Notes: generated by a model from the sequence alone, not told the origin. Shown: positions 18,032-26,982, numbered from the stretch's first letter. The stretch: 64,000 nt of DNA from Mixta sp. Marseille-Q2659 (GCF_940807255.1 NZ_CALNWY010000018.1:18326-82325), one strand, 5' to 3'. A program made the numbers and translations.

Positions 18032-19200
18032 CAGCCGGCAGCAATAAAGTCACCGTTAGGGCTTACCGGCACCACCGACAGAAACAGAATCAATGCAAAT
18101 AACAGTAGCAGCAGGCCGCCGGTAATACGTATCAGCGCAATAATGCCCTCGGTTCTGGCGGGTGACTCACGTAGCCAGATGGCGGTAACGGTATTCCGCA
18201 GGCGGCTGACCGCAATGGAGAGCAGCAGCAGGGAAAGCCCGGTGCCCAGCGCCATGGTCATGACGGCCAGCATGCCCCATTTCACAATGCCGATCGCGTT
18301 AGAGAACAGCAAAACAGTAATGGCGCCGCTACAGGGACGCAGGCCAATGGCGATAATCACGCTTAGCAGCTCTTTCCGGCTAGTGGGCGACACCAGCGGA
18401 ATATGATGATGTCCGCAACCGCAGTGATCCTGCGCGTGCTGATGATAAGCGACGGAGCCAGCCTGCGCCGAAACGGCGCGCAGCGGCGAGGCGGACGCCA
18501 GCGTCGCGTAATTAATGGTATCGGCTTTCGCACGATGCGAGGTATCGGCTTCTGCACGATGCGAGGTATCGGCTTCTGCACGATGCGAGGTATCGGCTTC
18601 TGCACGATGCGAGGTATCGGCTTCTGCACGATGCGAGGTATCGGCTTCTGCATGATGCCTGGTTTGGATTGGGCCTGGTTGTGTTTGTGGCCGGAGGTGA
18701 CGCAGCCCGCGCAGCAGCATCCAGCCGCCAAAGGCAGCGATCAGCAATGCGCTGACTTTTTCCATGTACCAGCGGCCCAGGCTGAGATCGCCGGCCGCCA
18801 GGTTAAAGCCCACCGCCAGAATAAAGACAAACAGAATGGCGCTTAGCCCCTGTAACAGGCTGCCGGCCAGCGGAACCGCACGCAGCGCGGGCGGCGAGTT
18901 CTGCTGTTGCGTACTCAGCCAGGTGGTGACCACAAACTTGCCGTGGCCTGGGCCAACCGCGTGCAGCACGCCGTAGATAAAGGTAAAAAACAGCAGCCAC
19001 AGCCCGCCGCTGTATTGCCCGTTGTTGATTTGCAGCAGATGCAGCACCAGGTAGCGATGCAGCGTGATCTGCGTCGCCAGGCTCCAGGCAAGAAACTCGC
19101 TCCAGTGCCACCAACAGAAAGCAGCCAGCAACGCAAAAAGCGTGGCGAGAGCGCCAAGGCGTAATCTGTTGGAAGAAAAGGAAAGGGCGTAAGTAGACAT
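18028..19200 (-). CDS. rcnA: Nickel/cobalt exporter, NicO/RcnA family, with tandem HRAEADTS repeat
   Basis: A 390-residue inner-membrane transporter. Metal-binding HAVGPGHGK lies after the first helices, followed by a long soluble loop, then GLRPCSGAI and four more helices, the COG2215 layout. The loop carries six copies of an eight-residue unit (S/H-H-R-A-E-A-D-T, residues about 181-228) followed by HQHAQDHCGCGHHH. The repeat brings His and acidic residues that could bind metal. E. coli RcnA (274 residues) is shorter and lacks this N-terminal region and repeat. The RcnA label is by family, not orthology; no rcnR or rcnB neighbour is present. Confidence 0.8.
   Translation of the reverse strand: MSTYALSFSSNRLRLGALATLFALLAAFCWWHWSEFLAWSLATQITLHRYLVLHLLQINNGQYSGGLWLLFFTFIYGVLHAVGPGHGKFVVTTWLSTQQQNSPPALRAVPLAGSLLQGLSAILFVFILAVGFNLAAGDLSLGRWYMEKVSALLIAAFGGWMLLRGLRHLRPQTQPGPIQTRHHAEADTSHRAEADTSHRAEADTSHRAEADTSHRAEADTSHRAKADTINYATLASASPLRAVSAQAGSVAYHQHAQDHCGCGHHHIPLVSPTSRKELLSVIIAIGLRPCSGAITVLLFSNAIGIVKWGMLAVMTMALGTGLSLLLLSIAVSRLRNTVTAIWLRESPARTEGIIALIRITGGLLLLLFALILFLSVVPVSPNGDFIAAGC
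18517..18660. repeat. Six tandem 24-bp units inside the Ni/Co exporter gene
   Basis: Units start at 18517, 18541, 18565, 18589, 18613 and 18637. The middle four are identical; the first differs at two bases and the last at three. Each unit is eight codons, so copy number changes keep the frame. The near-perfect identity implies recent expansion by slippage or recombination. Confidence 0.95.
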
Positions 19201-19415
19201 AAGCGTTCCGCTTCAGAAAAATCTGTCTTTATTATACAGGCTGAGCAGCAGAGGATACCCATAAATCATAGCGAGCAGCACGCAAAAAAGCGCAATGACG
19301 ACCCCCGATGTTTAAATTGTTAATTTGTAAAAGTTTCTATATCACTGCATCAACACAAAGATAAACAGGCTGAGCGGTCAGCTGTACGCCGAAGCAGCAC
19401 TATTATCGGTGCGCG

Positions 19416-19441
19416 ATAAAGGCCTGCCGGCCTTTATCTTC
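19416..19441 (-). terminator. Terminator after uvsE
   Basis: GATAAAGGCC (19416-19425) pairs perfectly with GGCCTTTATC (19430-19439). It lies just downstream of the uvsE stop codon. The U tract is poor, so confidence is moderate. Confidence 0.55.
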
Positions 19442-19442
19442 A

Positions 19443-20399
19443 TTACTGTGCCTGACGATAATAATACAACCGATCTCTGGCAATATTTTTCATTTTCACT
19501 TCACACATAATATCAAAATCAGTAAAAGATAATGCCCAATCATTCAGCGTCTTATTAAAATAATAATCTGAGTGCGCGCGAAATTTCATTTTAGATAAAC
19601 CTAAAACAGTTTGATCGGGAAAACCGTCTTCAGGAATTAAACCTTCCTGGGAAATGGAATAGTGCAGAACCGGCCTGACGCCGCGCCATGACGCTTTTAT
19701 TTGAGCAATGCGCGGGTCGTCCGGTTTAATAAATTCATTTTCTTTTACCCAATGGTGATGAATATCTACTACGACGGCACATAATTCGCTGGCCTGTAAA
19801 ACATCATCAAGGGAACAGGAGACTTCATCATTTTCTACCGTTAGCATACGTTGGGTCTCAGGGCGCAGCTTACCAAACGACTCCTTAAAACCAGCGAAAC
19901 CTTTTTTCCCATTCATATGAATGTTGATTTTAAAATCCTGAAAGGTCTTGCCGTAACCCATCAAAACCGCACAAAGCGCATGATATTCAACGTCTTCGAT
20001 CGACCTTTCCACCACCGAAGCATCTTCCGAAGCCAGTACGGAATATTGCCCTGGGTGGAAAGATAACCGGATATTATTTGCTCTGGCAAAATCTCCGCAT
20101 TGGCTAAACAGAGGATACAAATCCGGCAGAAATTCCCGGTATAAAACCATCGCTTCAGGAACGGTATATAAAGGCAACAGATCGCTGCCTATACGCATCA
20201 TCCGTAAATCGTCTGGCAATAAAGCCAATTGCTGAAAGGTTTGCTGAAGATTCACCAAATTGTTTTTAGAAATTTCATAAATGAGCTGGACTCTTTCATC
20301 ATTATTCAGGCTCAGAAAGCGCTTTCTGGTCGTTGCCCTGAACGGAAAAGGCTGCTTTAAATCCGCATTAAGATATTTACATGCAAAGCCCAGTTTCAT
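19443..20399 (-). CDS. uvsE: UV damage endonuclease UvsE (UVDE)
   Basis: A TIM-barrel endonuclease that nicks DNA 5' of UV photoproducts and some other lesions, an alternative to UvrABC. It has 318 residues. Family blocks are MRIGSDLLPLYT, LSFHPGQYSVLAS with metal-binding His, FKINIHMNGKKG, LTVENDEVSCSLDD and VVDIHHHWV, which supply the metal ligands. The base composition is visibly more AT-rich than flanking genes, and it stands alone between unrelated genes, so acquisition by transfer is likely. The ATG at 20399 (MKLGFACKYL) fits the family start. Confidence 0.9.
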   Translation of the reverse strand: MKLGFACKYLNADLKQPFPFRATTRKRFLSLNNDERVQLIYEISKNNLVNLQQTFQQLALLPDDLRMMRIGSDLLPLYTVPEAMVLYREFLPDLYPLFSQCGDFARANNIRLSFHPGQYSVLASEDASVVERSIEDVEYHALCAVLMGYGKTFQDFKINIHMNGKKGFAGFKESFGKLRPETQRMLTVENDEVSCSLDDVLQASELCAVVVDIHHHWVKENEFIKPDDPRIAQIKASWRGVRPVLHYSISQEGLIPEDGFPDQTVLGLSKMKFRAHSDYYFNKTLNDWALSFTDFDIMCEVKMKNIARDRLYYYRQAQ

Positions 20400-20602
20400 A
20401 ATTTCTCCGGTTAAAGGGGTTTACCTAAGTGTAACAGTTAACTGAGAAACCGGTAGGAAAGGAGGCTGACATCGGCCGAATCGCCAAAATTTATCGGGAA
20501 GCGGGCGCGGCTATATAATGTGGGGAAATTTGAAAATGCCAATCAAGAATAGTAACTTTTTAAGCAAGCAGAAGCATAAGATAAAAATTTTAAATACACA
20601 TT

Positions 20603-20638
20603 AATAAATAAGCCGCGCATCTTTAGAGATGGCGCGGC
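20603..20638 (-). terminator. Terminator after the MetQ-like gene
   Basis: GCCGCGCATC (20612-20621) pairs with GATGGCGCGGC (20628-20638) with one bulge. On the minus strand it is followed by TTATTTATT. Confidence 0.65.
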
Positions 20639-20653
20639 CATAGCTAACAGAAC

Positions 20654-21457
20654 TTACCAGCCTTTAATAATATCGCCTTTATAAAGCTCATTGGCTTTAT
20701 CAAGAACTTCCTGCGACTGGAAGGCTTCTTTGAGTTTCTGAACATTCGGGCTGTCTTTGTTATCTTCACGCGCCACGATGGCGTTTACATAAGGAGAGGC
20801 TTTGCCTTCCATAAACATACCGTCACGTGAGGCGGACAAATTAACCAGCGCCGCAAAGTTGTTATTGATAATAGAAATGTACACCTGCGGATCGTCCAGC
20901 GTACGTGCCAGTTGCGGCGTATCCACTTCTACGAACTTCAGTTTTTTCGGGTTGGAAGTAATATCCAGCGTAGTCGGCAGCAGGCCAGCTTCCGGTTTCA
21001 CCTTAACCAATCCCTGCGCCTGCAGCAGCAGCAGGCTACGGCCCAGCGTAGTGGCTTCGTTAGAAATGGTGATGGTTGCGCCATCCGGCAGCTCGTTCAG
21101 CGATTTGATTTTGCGTGAATAACCTGCAATCGGGAACACAAAAGTATGGGTGACCACCGCAAAATGATAGCCGCGCTCTTTTGATTGCATTTCCAGATAA
21201 GGCAGGCTCTGGAACGCGTTGGCGTCTACATCTTTATTAAAAAGCGCTTCATTTGGCTGCACATAATCGTTAAATGCGATGACATCGACATCCAGCTTAT
21301 ATTTATCATGCGCCACCTGCTTAACGGTTTCCCACAGTTGCTGGTCCGGGCCGGTGTTGATAGCGACTTTGATTTTATTATCTTTATCGTTATCGCAGGC
21401 GCTAAGCAGCGTAACGGAAGCGGCCAGCAGAAGAGTGAGTATTGTGTTTTTCATCAT
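20654..21457 (-). CDS. MetQ/NlpA-family substrate-binding lipoprotein (orphan)
   Basis: A 267-residue lipoprotein that should bind D/L-methionine or a related compound for a MetNI transporter. The signal peptide ends in the lipobox LLSAC (Cys21). Family marks include NDYVQPNEALFNKDVDANAFQS and TIGQSL-like GRSLLLLQAQGLVKV. No metN or metI lies beside it, so it must serve a transporter encoded elsewhere, as E. coli NlpA does. Two adjacent ATG codons (21457 and 21454) are possible starts after AAGGGATC. A MetJ-type operator lies about 55-80 bases upstream, which supports a methionine role. Confidence 0.85.
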   Translation of the reverse strand: MMKNTILTLLLAASVTLLSACDNDKDNKIKVAINTGPDQQLWETVKQVAHDKYKLDVDVIAFNDYVQPNEALFNKDVDANAFQSLPYLEMQSKERGYHFAVVTHTFVFPIAGYSRKIKSLNELPDGATITISNEATTLGRSLLLLQAQGLVKVKPEAGLLPTTLDITSNPKKLKFVEVDTPQLARTLDDPQVYISIINNNFAALVNLSASRDGMFMEGKASPYVNAIVAREDNKDSPNVQKLKEAFQSQEVLDKANELYKGDIIKGW

Positions 21458-21506
21458 ATCGATCCCTTGTGTAGATCCCTTATTAGTATGGGAAAAGCAC
21501 TATAAT

Positions 21507-21538
21507 ACACATCCAGACGTCTGTACATCCGTACGGAT
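21507..21538 (-). promoter_or_regulatory. MetJ operator (tandem met boxes) upstream of the MetQ-like gene
   Basis: Four consecutive 8-mers contain one perfect met box, AGACGTCT at 21515-21522, flanked in register by ACACATCC, GTACATCC and GTACGGAT, which match the consensus at four or five positions each. Tandem 8-bp boxes are how MetJ binds. A TATTAT -10 like sequence lies just downstream on the minus strand, so binding would block the promoter. Confidence 0.7.
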
Positions 21539-21672
21539 GGGATCGTGTTAAATTTTTGCTCCCTTTATAACAAAAGGGAAACGCAGGGAGCCGTATCGGC
21601 CAGTATGGATTTTGTAACAGAGAACAGGGCGAAAAAGCATTAGTATCCCGGCAACTCGGAATGGCTGAGGGT

Positions 21673-22356
21673 TCAGCCTGCGTAACGGGAGATAAGTTGC
21701 CTGCTGATCTCCGACAAATCATTACCGATAAGCGTCGGCTGAGGACCCAGCGACAGCGGTGCATTATTCGGACGTAAAACCAAAGCAGCATCCCAGCCAG
21801 CCGCTCTCGCGCCAATAATATCCCAGCTATGACACGCCACCAGGCAAAATTGTTGTTCCTTATCGCCGATCATTAACGCGATGTCCCGATAGGTTTTTAA
21901 GGCGGGTTTAAAGGTTTTGGCACGCTGGTCAACGCTGAAGGTTTCCTCAAAAAAATGTGCGATACCGGCATGTTGCAACTGAGCGTCCTGAGTAGCTGCT
22001 GCATTATTTGTCAGAGTAAACAAACGAAACCCTGTGTCCTGCAATTGGGTCAACGCTGCGGTAACATCCGGATAAAGCGGCAGCGTTTTCATTACATGCT
22101 GAAAACGCGCAATTTCCCGTTCTGTGCATGCAACATTAGCGATATCAGCCTGCATTTTCAGCGTAGCGACCCCCAGTTCACCAAATGGCTGATAATGATC
22201 GATCAGTGAAAGCGACTGAGAATAAAGAATCGTTTGTGCAAACCAATCCCGCATCGCGCGCGGTGTGCCAAATATTTCGGTAAAAAAGGGCGTTAATGCC
22301 TGGATATCCAGCAGAGTTTCATTAACATCAAAAACTAACGCAGGCAGCGTTTTCAT
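21673..22356 (-). CDS. Haloacid dehalogenase, type II
   Basis: A 227-residue HAD-superfamily hydrolase of the (S)-2-haloacid dehalogenase branch. Motif I is FDVNETLLD with the nucleophilic Asp, motif II is TNNA, the lysine of motif III lies in FKPALKTY and motif IV in VACHSWDIIGARAAGW. Type II enzymes hydrolyse 2-haloalkanoates, but many relatives have unknown natural substrates, so the name is by family only. It is 59 bases downstream of the VOC gene and could be co-transcribed. Confidence 0.85.
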   Translation of the reverse strand: MKTLPALVFDVNETLLDIQALTPFFTEIFGTPRAMRDWFAQTILYSQSLSLIDHYQPFGELGVATLKMQADIANVACTEREIARFQHVMKTLPLYPDVTAALTQLQDTGFRLFTLTNNAAATQDAQLQHAGIAHFFEETFSVDQRAKTFKPALKTYRDIALMIGDKEQQFCLVACHSWDIIGARAAGWDAALVLRPNNAPLSLGPQPTLIGNDLSEISRQLISRYAG

Positions 22357-22415
22357 TCAGTACTCCTGACAGCAAATTTAATGACGATCGCTGATTCCAA
22401 ATCAAACCGCGCGTC

Positions 22416-22811
22416 TTATTTAGCGTAGTGCATGCCTTCCAGTTTCATACCGTCCGGGTCGAAGAAAAAAACCGCGTAATAGTCGGGATAATAGTAGCCT
22501 GCAGCATCAACAATGGTGACGCTGTTCTCTTCCAGCCAGGCCTGTAAATGATCCACATCCTCACGATTATTGAGTGACCAGGCATAGTGATGAAAGCCGG
22601 GGTTACCGAGTCGATAGGGATTTTTCAGACCCTGTTCATCGGCCTGATAAATCCATAAGCGGGTGGTGCCGTCAGTCCAGCCCATCGCCTGGGGTTTCTC
22701 ATCCAGTACCTCAAAACCAAGAAAAGTCATCAATCCATGATAGAAGGTTCGCGACTGAGAGAAATCGCTGACCGATAACACAATATGATCCACGGCCCGT
22801 ACACGTGACAT
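22416..22811 (-). CDS. VOC family protein (glyoxalase/dioxygenase fold)
   Basis: A 131-residue protein with paired beta-alpha-beta-beta-beta modules. HIVLSVSDF starts the first module and HHYAWSL and FFFDPDGMKLEGMH supply likely metal-ligand residues (His and Glu) in the second. The VOC superfamily covers glyoxalase I, extradiol dioxygenases and resistance proteins; nothing here fixes the substrate. It is divergent from the SDR at 23030. Confidence 0.8.
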   Translation of the reverse strand: MSRVRAVDHIVLSVSDFSQSRTFYHGLMTFLGFEVLDEKPQAMGWTDGTTRLWIYQADEQGLKNPYRLGNPGFHHYAWSLNNREDVDHLQAWLEENSVTIVDAAGYYYPDYYAVFFFDPDGMKLEGMHYAK

Positions 22812-23029
22812 GGTTTACCTCCGCAAACGCGCTACGTAAAACTTAAGCGTAGACAACGGTTGATGATCCTTCCTGAATCCACGGCTGACCGCAGGTTCGT
22901 CCTGTGCCGCAACCGGGGAAAAATGCGGTGAGTCGCATTGAAGCACATGAAATCGACCCGTTGGTTTTTCTGCTACGGCTTATAGTTAACAGAGAAATCA
23001 CACACGCTAAAAAGGTGAGGGGAAATAAT

Positions 23030-23959
23030 ATGGCAGGTGGAAAAAAAAGCGTCGCAGGTACCACCATTGTTATCACTGGCGCGTCCAGCGGTTTTGGTCG
23101 CGGGGCTGCGCTGGCGCTGGCAAAGCAGGGCGCGCAGGTCGTGCTTGCCGCCCGACGCGAGGCCGCATTGACAGCGCTGGCGGCAGAGATTAATGCGGCG
23201 GGAGGAAAGGCCCTGGCCGTGCCTGTCGATGTCAGCAATGCCGCAGATATAGCGCGTTTGGCTGAGGATGCTCAGCAACACTTTGGCCATATCGATACAT
23301 GGATTAACAATGTCGGCGTCGGGGCGCTTGGATATTTTTGGGATATTCCTGTAGAGGATCATGCGCGCCTTATCGATGTTAATCTCAAGGGTTTGCTCTA
23401 TGGTGCCCATGAGGCGCTGCGTCGTTTTATTGCCCAGGGCTATGGCACGCTGATTAATGTAGGCTCAGTCGACAGTAAGCTGCCGTTGGCCTTCCAGAGT
23501 TCCTACGCCGCCTCCAAAGCAGCGGTTCTAAGCCTTGGCCGAAGCCTGAATGAAGAATTGCGGCTCAGCGGTCAGGGCGAAAAGATAAAAGTCGCGACTG
23601 TTATGCCCTGGGCGGTGGATACGCCATGGTGGACACACGCAGCCAACTATAGCGGACAGGCGCCTCGCATGGCGGCCATGGATGATCCTTCAAAAGTTAT
23701 TGAGGCGCTGGTTGCTGCCTGTATCCATCCAGAAGAGGAAATATCCGTGGGCTGGAAAGCTCACGCCGCGAAAATCTCACATAATTTGTTTCCTGATTTA
23801 ACCGAGCGGATGTCAGCCAACATTGCCGGACGCGAGATTGACAAGGCATCTCCAGTTGCGCCAAACAGTGGTGCCATTTATCAGCCGATGCAAAATACCA
23901 CGACCATTGATGGCAATATTCGGGCGCGAATGAAGCAGGAAGATAGCGAGAAAAAATAA
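23030..23959 (+). CDS. SDR family NAD(P)-dependent oxidoreductase
   Basis: A 309-residue classical SDR with a C-terminal extension of about 60 residues. The cofactor motif is TGASSGFGRG and the active site is S-x-YAASK (YAASKAAVLSL). The usual NNAG reads NNVG. The ATG at 23030 follows AGGTGAGGGG. The substrate is unknown. The gene ends about 230 bases before dif. Confidence 0.83.
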   Translation: MAGGKKSVAGTTIVITGASSGFGRGAALALAKQGAQVVLAARREAALTALAAEINAAGGKALAVPVDVSNAADIARLAEDAQQHFGHIDTWINNVGVGALGYFWDIPVEDHARLIDVNLKGLLYGAHEALRRFIAQGYGTLINVGSVDSKLPLAFQSSYAASKAAVLSLGRSLNEELRLSGQGEKIKVATVMPWAVDTPWWTHAANYSGQAPRMAAMDDPSKVIEALVAACIHPEEEISVGWKAHAAKISHNLFPDLTERMSANIAGREIDKASPVAPNSGAIYQPMQNTTTIDGNIRARMKQEDSEKK

Positions 23960-24443
23960 CCGATGGTCTGGTGGCAACGTCTTTATAGTAAAGCGCGCGT
24001 TTGAGCCCGGCATGCCGATAGCAAGGAAGTAGGATCCGCGCATTTTACAGGGGGATCGTGAGCCACCATTTTTATGCCAGCGCGACGTCATGAAACGCGC
24101 CCAGTTTTTAAAGACAGGCGTCGCGCCAAAGACGCCATTTTTACGGCAAGATGGATGCCTGAAAGAGGCCTGATTTTACGCTCCGCAATCTTGGTTCGCA
24201 TAATGTATATTATGTTAAATTAAGGAACTGATACAGAAGATGGTCTGATGTGGATGCCTCATCATGCTGATTCTTCGCAGCCCTTCTCCAGGTACAGGCC
24301 CCCGCCAACTGGGCTTTGTACTAATGGCAAACGTGATCAGTAATCATTTTTTTATCCGTTCTCCCGGCGAAGAAAATCTGTGTGACCACTCGCAGCCAGG
24401 CATTTCAGTTCATTAAAGGTTCGCATCCGGCGCTTATGACTAC
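23960..24443. other. Intergenic region carrying the dif site
   Basis: A 484-base space between the SDR and the HD-GYP gene on opposite strands pointing toward each other. It contains dif at 24193-24220. No credible gene was found. Confidence 0.7.
24193..24220 (+). other. dif: dif, XerCD chromosome dimer resolution site
   Basis: The 28 bases show an XerC arm GGTTCGCATAA (24193-24203), a six-base centre TGTATA (24204-24209) and an XerD arm TTATGTTAAAT (24210-24220). From memory this equals E. coli dif at 27 of 28 positions, differing only at the fourth base. XerC and XerD recombine here under FtsK control to resolve chromosome dimers, so this marks the replication terminus. The intergenic position and nearby matS sites agree. 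Confidence 0.95.
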
Positions 24444-26387
24444 CTATTCATCCATAAATAAAGTAGAGATGCGTTGAAACGTTTCTCCGTTGTGTAGAAA
24501 TGCTGTAACTACGGAAGGATCAAATTGTAAACCTGAATTTTCAGCAATGATGGCCGCAGCCTGTTCATGCGACATGCCTTCTTTATAAACTCTGTTGCTG
24601 ATCAGTGCATCGTACACGTCAGCGACAGCCATCACTCGGGCGCTGAATGGAATATCTGTGCCTGTTAAACCTTCAGGATAGCCCTTCCCGTCCCAGCGTT
24701 CGTGATGGCTGCCGGCAATATCTATCGCGCAGCGCAAAAAAATCCCGGGCTCACGTAGCTTATCCGCCGTATCCGACAGTAGCCTTTTGCCGATGGAGGT
24801 ATGAGATTTTATTACATTGAATTCTTCAACCGTTAAACGTCCCGGCTTGAGCAAAATCGAGTCTGGAATAGCAACTTTACCTACGTCATGCAGCGGCGCG
24901 GCATGAAATAAAGCATCAACAAAAAAAGGAGATTGGGCTTCTGGGTGACCTTGCTCATGTAGCCATTCCGCGAGGCATTTAACATAATGCTGCGTTCGAC
25001 TAATATGCCCTCCTGTTTCTGGATCACGGGTATCACATATGGCTGCCATAGCGTGCAGTAGCGCATGGTTAGTATTTTCAAGATCTTCCTTCCAAATACT
25101 TAGATTTTTCCGCAGCACAATATATTCAATGATTTCATGAATAAAGGTCAGAATTAGCATGCCTGGAATGCAATAGATAACTGGTAGCCATATGTTATAG
25201 AAATAAAGCGCCCCGACCATCACCGCAAAAGCCAGCAAAACAGACAGCAGCACGGTAAAGGTACGCTGTGCAAAACTTACACTCTTAAAATAGAGAATAT
25301 TGGTCAGGCCTAGTAGTAAAATGCACGTTAGCTCATGCCAGTTCAAAATCCAAACTGGATGTATAATTAACTGATTATTAATGATGTTATTCAGTAAAGT
25401 GGCATGTATCCCTACCCCCGGCGTATTTCGATGTGAGGGGGTCATTACGTTGTCATGCAGTGCCGCTGCGGTAGAACCGATAAGAATAAACGGCTCAGGT
25501 AACGTTATTGGCGTGCCTGCGAGGATAGCAGCCGCAGGTACGCTGACGTAATTATTATCGTTGGGATAAAAATTCAGCCAGGCCCGCCCTTCATTATCAA
25601 TTGGAATTTTATACTGGCCGACATTGATTACGCAGCCCCAGAAAGAATCTTCAATCTTTATTTTGCTGACATGCTCTTTTTCCATCAACATCGCCAACGT
25701 AAATGAAGGCAGCACCCCTTCCGGGGTGTCGATTAACATTGGGATACTGTGTAAAATACCATCCTGATTGTTGAAGAAATTTACAAACCCGTTGCGGGTC
25801 AACGCGTCATTAATGATGGGGATATTTTTTATAATACTTTCAGCCTGCGGCACAATATGATTAGCCGTAACATAAGGCGGGATAAGAGTGGTGTCGTGAT
25901 GATGAGCCAGCTTTAATTGCACGGAACCGACTACCGGCCTTTTATTCCGTAACACACTCGCCAGGTAAGCATCATTATCCAGCATTCCCTTCGGCACGCC
26001 AATATAAGACATATCTATGCCAAACTCGGTTTTGTAGCGCTGTCGTATATAGTCTAATGAAGTTCGATCACTTTCTGAGAAGAGAATATCCAGCCCAATG
26101 ACCTGTGTCGAATGACGCCTGAGGGCATTAAGCAGATTACCTAAAATATAACGGGGCCACGGCCACTGGCCAACAGTATGCAAGCTACTATCGTCAATAT
26201 CTACTACCGCCACCGATGGCTCGCCAGGTTGCACAGGAAGCATAATGCTTATCAACGACTGCAATCGATCTTCAGCGTTGATAAACAAATTTTTCGATAG
26301 CGGAATAAAGACCAGCCAGGCGACGGTGAAAGCGATACCGGCAATATACTGCGCGCGATTTTTTTCTTTAGAGCGAGTAACCGGCAT
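24444..26387 (-). CDS. CHASE2-HD-GYP c-di-GMP phosphodiesterase
   Basis: A membrane receptor of about 647 residues. An N-terminal helix is followed by a periplasmic CHASE2 domain (DRLQSLISIMLP, VVDIDDSSLHTVGQWPWPR, HATLLNNIINN), three helices (about residues 345-425) and a cytoplasmic HD-GYP domain with HDVGKVAIPD and HHERWDGKGYP. All core HD-GYP residues look intact, so c-di-GMP hydrolysis is likely. I place the start at ATG 26387, one base after the upstream stop; an in-frame TTG at 26408 overlaps that gene and is less likely. It is the last gene of the four-gene operon with the GGDEF protein. Confidence 0.87.
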   Translation of the reverse strand: MPVTRSKEKNRAQYIAGIAFTVAWLVFIPLSKNLFINAEDRLQSLISIMLPVQPGEPSVAVVDIDDSSLHTVGQWPWPRYILGNLLNALRRHSTQVIGLDILFSESDRTSLDYIRQRYKTEFGIDMSYIGVPKGMLDNDAYLASVLRNKRPVVGSVQLKLAHHHDTTLIPPYVTANHIVPQAESIIKNIPIINDALTRNGFVNFFNNQDGILHSIPMLIDTPEGVLPSFTLAMLMEKEHVSKIKIEDSFWGCVINVGQYKIPIDNEGRAWLNFYPNDNNYVSVPAAAILAGTPITLPEPFILIGSTAAALHDNVMTPSHRNTPGVGIHATLLNNIINNQLIIHPVWILNWHELTCILLLGLTNILYFKSVSFAQRTFTVLLSVLLAFAVMVGALYFYNIWLPVIYCIPGMLILTFIHEIIEYIVLRKNLSIWKEDLENTNHALLHAMAAICDTRDPETGGHISRTQHYVKCLAEWLHEQGHPEAQSPFFVDALFHAAPLHDVGKVAIPDSILLKPGRLTVEEFNVIKSHTSIGKRLLSDTADKLREPGIFLRCAIDIAGSHHERWDGKGYPEGLTGTDIPFSARVMAVADVYDALISNRVYKEGMSHEQAAAIIAENSGLQFDPSVVTAFLHNGETFQRISTLFMDE

Positions 26388-26388
26388 A

Positions 26389-26970
26389 TCAATGCACCAT
26401 GATTTCAACCCGCCTGTTCTTCGGTTGGGGTTTTCCTGCTGATGTTTTAATCAAGGGATCAAAAGGCCCATGATAACGGACGTCAATTGCCTCCTTCTGA
26501 AACCCTCCCCGGAGAAGTATTCTTTTTACAACCAGTGCCCGACGCAATGAGAGATCCATGTTATAGCGGTTGCTTCCCATACTGTCGGTATGACCTATAA
26601 TGGTGATTTGACAGGGTTCACGCTGAAGGCAATCGTTTTTAACACGGTTAATGATCTGCGATCGGGAACTCTGCGGCTTAACTGAATCGTTATTAAACCA
26701 GACAGTCTGACTGGTCAGGGGCGCGGGCTCAGCTGCAAACAGCGCCGGTTTTTCCTGGCGAGCTTCCTCGGGCGATAATTCGCTCTCATGGACTCCCAAA
26801 ATGGAATCACCAATGGTTTGCCCTGATTTTACGAGCGTAACCGGCAGCCCACCGTCGTTTTTAACTATCACATTACCGACATGCCCTGTCATATCAGGTA
26901 AGAGCGTCACTTTGGTACTGCTGCAGCATGTCAGTAACATGACGACAGGTAATAAAATGATCTTTTTCAT
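26389..26970 (-). CDS. OmpA-family lipoprotein
   Basis: A 193-residue protein with a lipoprotein signal (lipobox LLTC at about residue 15). The C-terminal OmpA-like peptidoglycan-binding domain shows IIGHTDSMGSNRYNMDLSLRRA and ends KNRRVEIMV. It probably anchors in the outer membrane and holds the cell wall, giving an envelope input beside the FecR and CHASE2 proteins. It is separated from the HD-GYP start by one base and follows the FecR gene by 12 bases. Confidence 0.82.
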   Translation of the reverse strand: MKKIILLPVVMLLTCCSSTKVTLLPDMTGHVGNVIVKNDGGLPVTLVKSGQTIGDSILGVHESELSPEEARQEKPALFAAEPAPLTSQTVWFNNDSVKPQSSRSQIINRVKNDCLQREPCQITIIGHTDSMGSNRYNMDLSLRRALVVKRILLRGGFQKEAIDVRYHGPFDPLIKTSAGKPQPKNRRVEIMVH

Positions 26971-26982
26971 TCAAATTACCCC

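Noticed and set aside
18517..18660. Regular 24-bp repeats resembling a small CRISPR or satellite
   Set aside because: There are no spacers; the units abut and encode eight in-frame residues of a transporter.
22499..22520. GTGACGCTGTTCT, a matS look-alike in the VOC gene
   Set aside because: Two mismatches in the second arm.
24199..24214. The CATAAT-GTAT-ATTATG palindrome looked like a loxP-type or regulator site
   Set aside because: The full 28 bases match dif far better than loxP or any operator.
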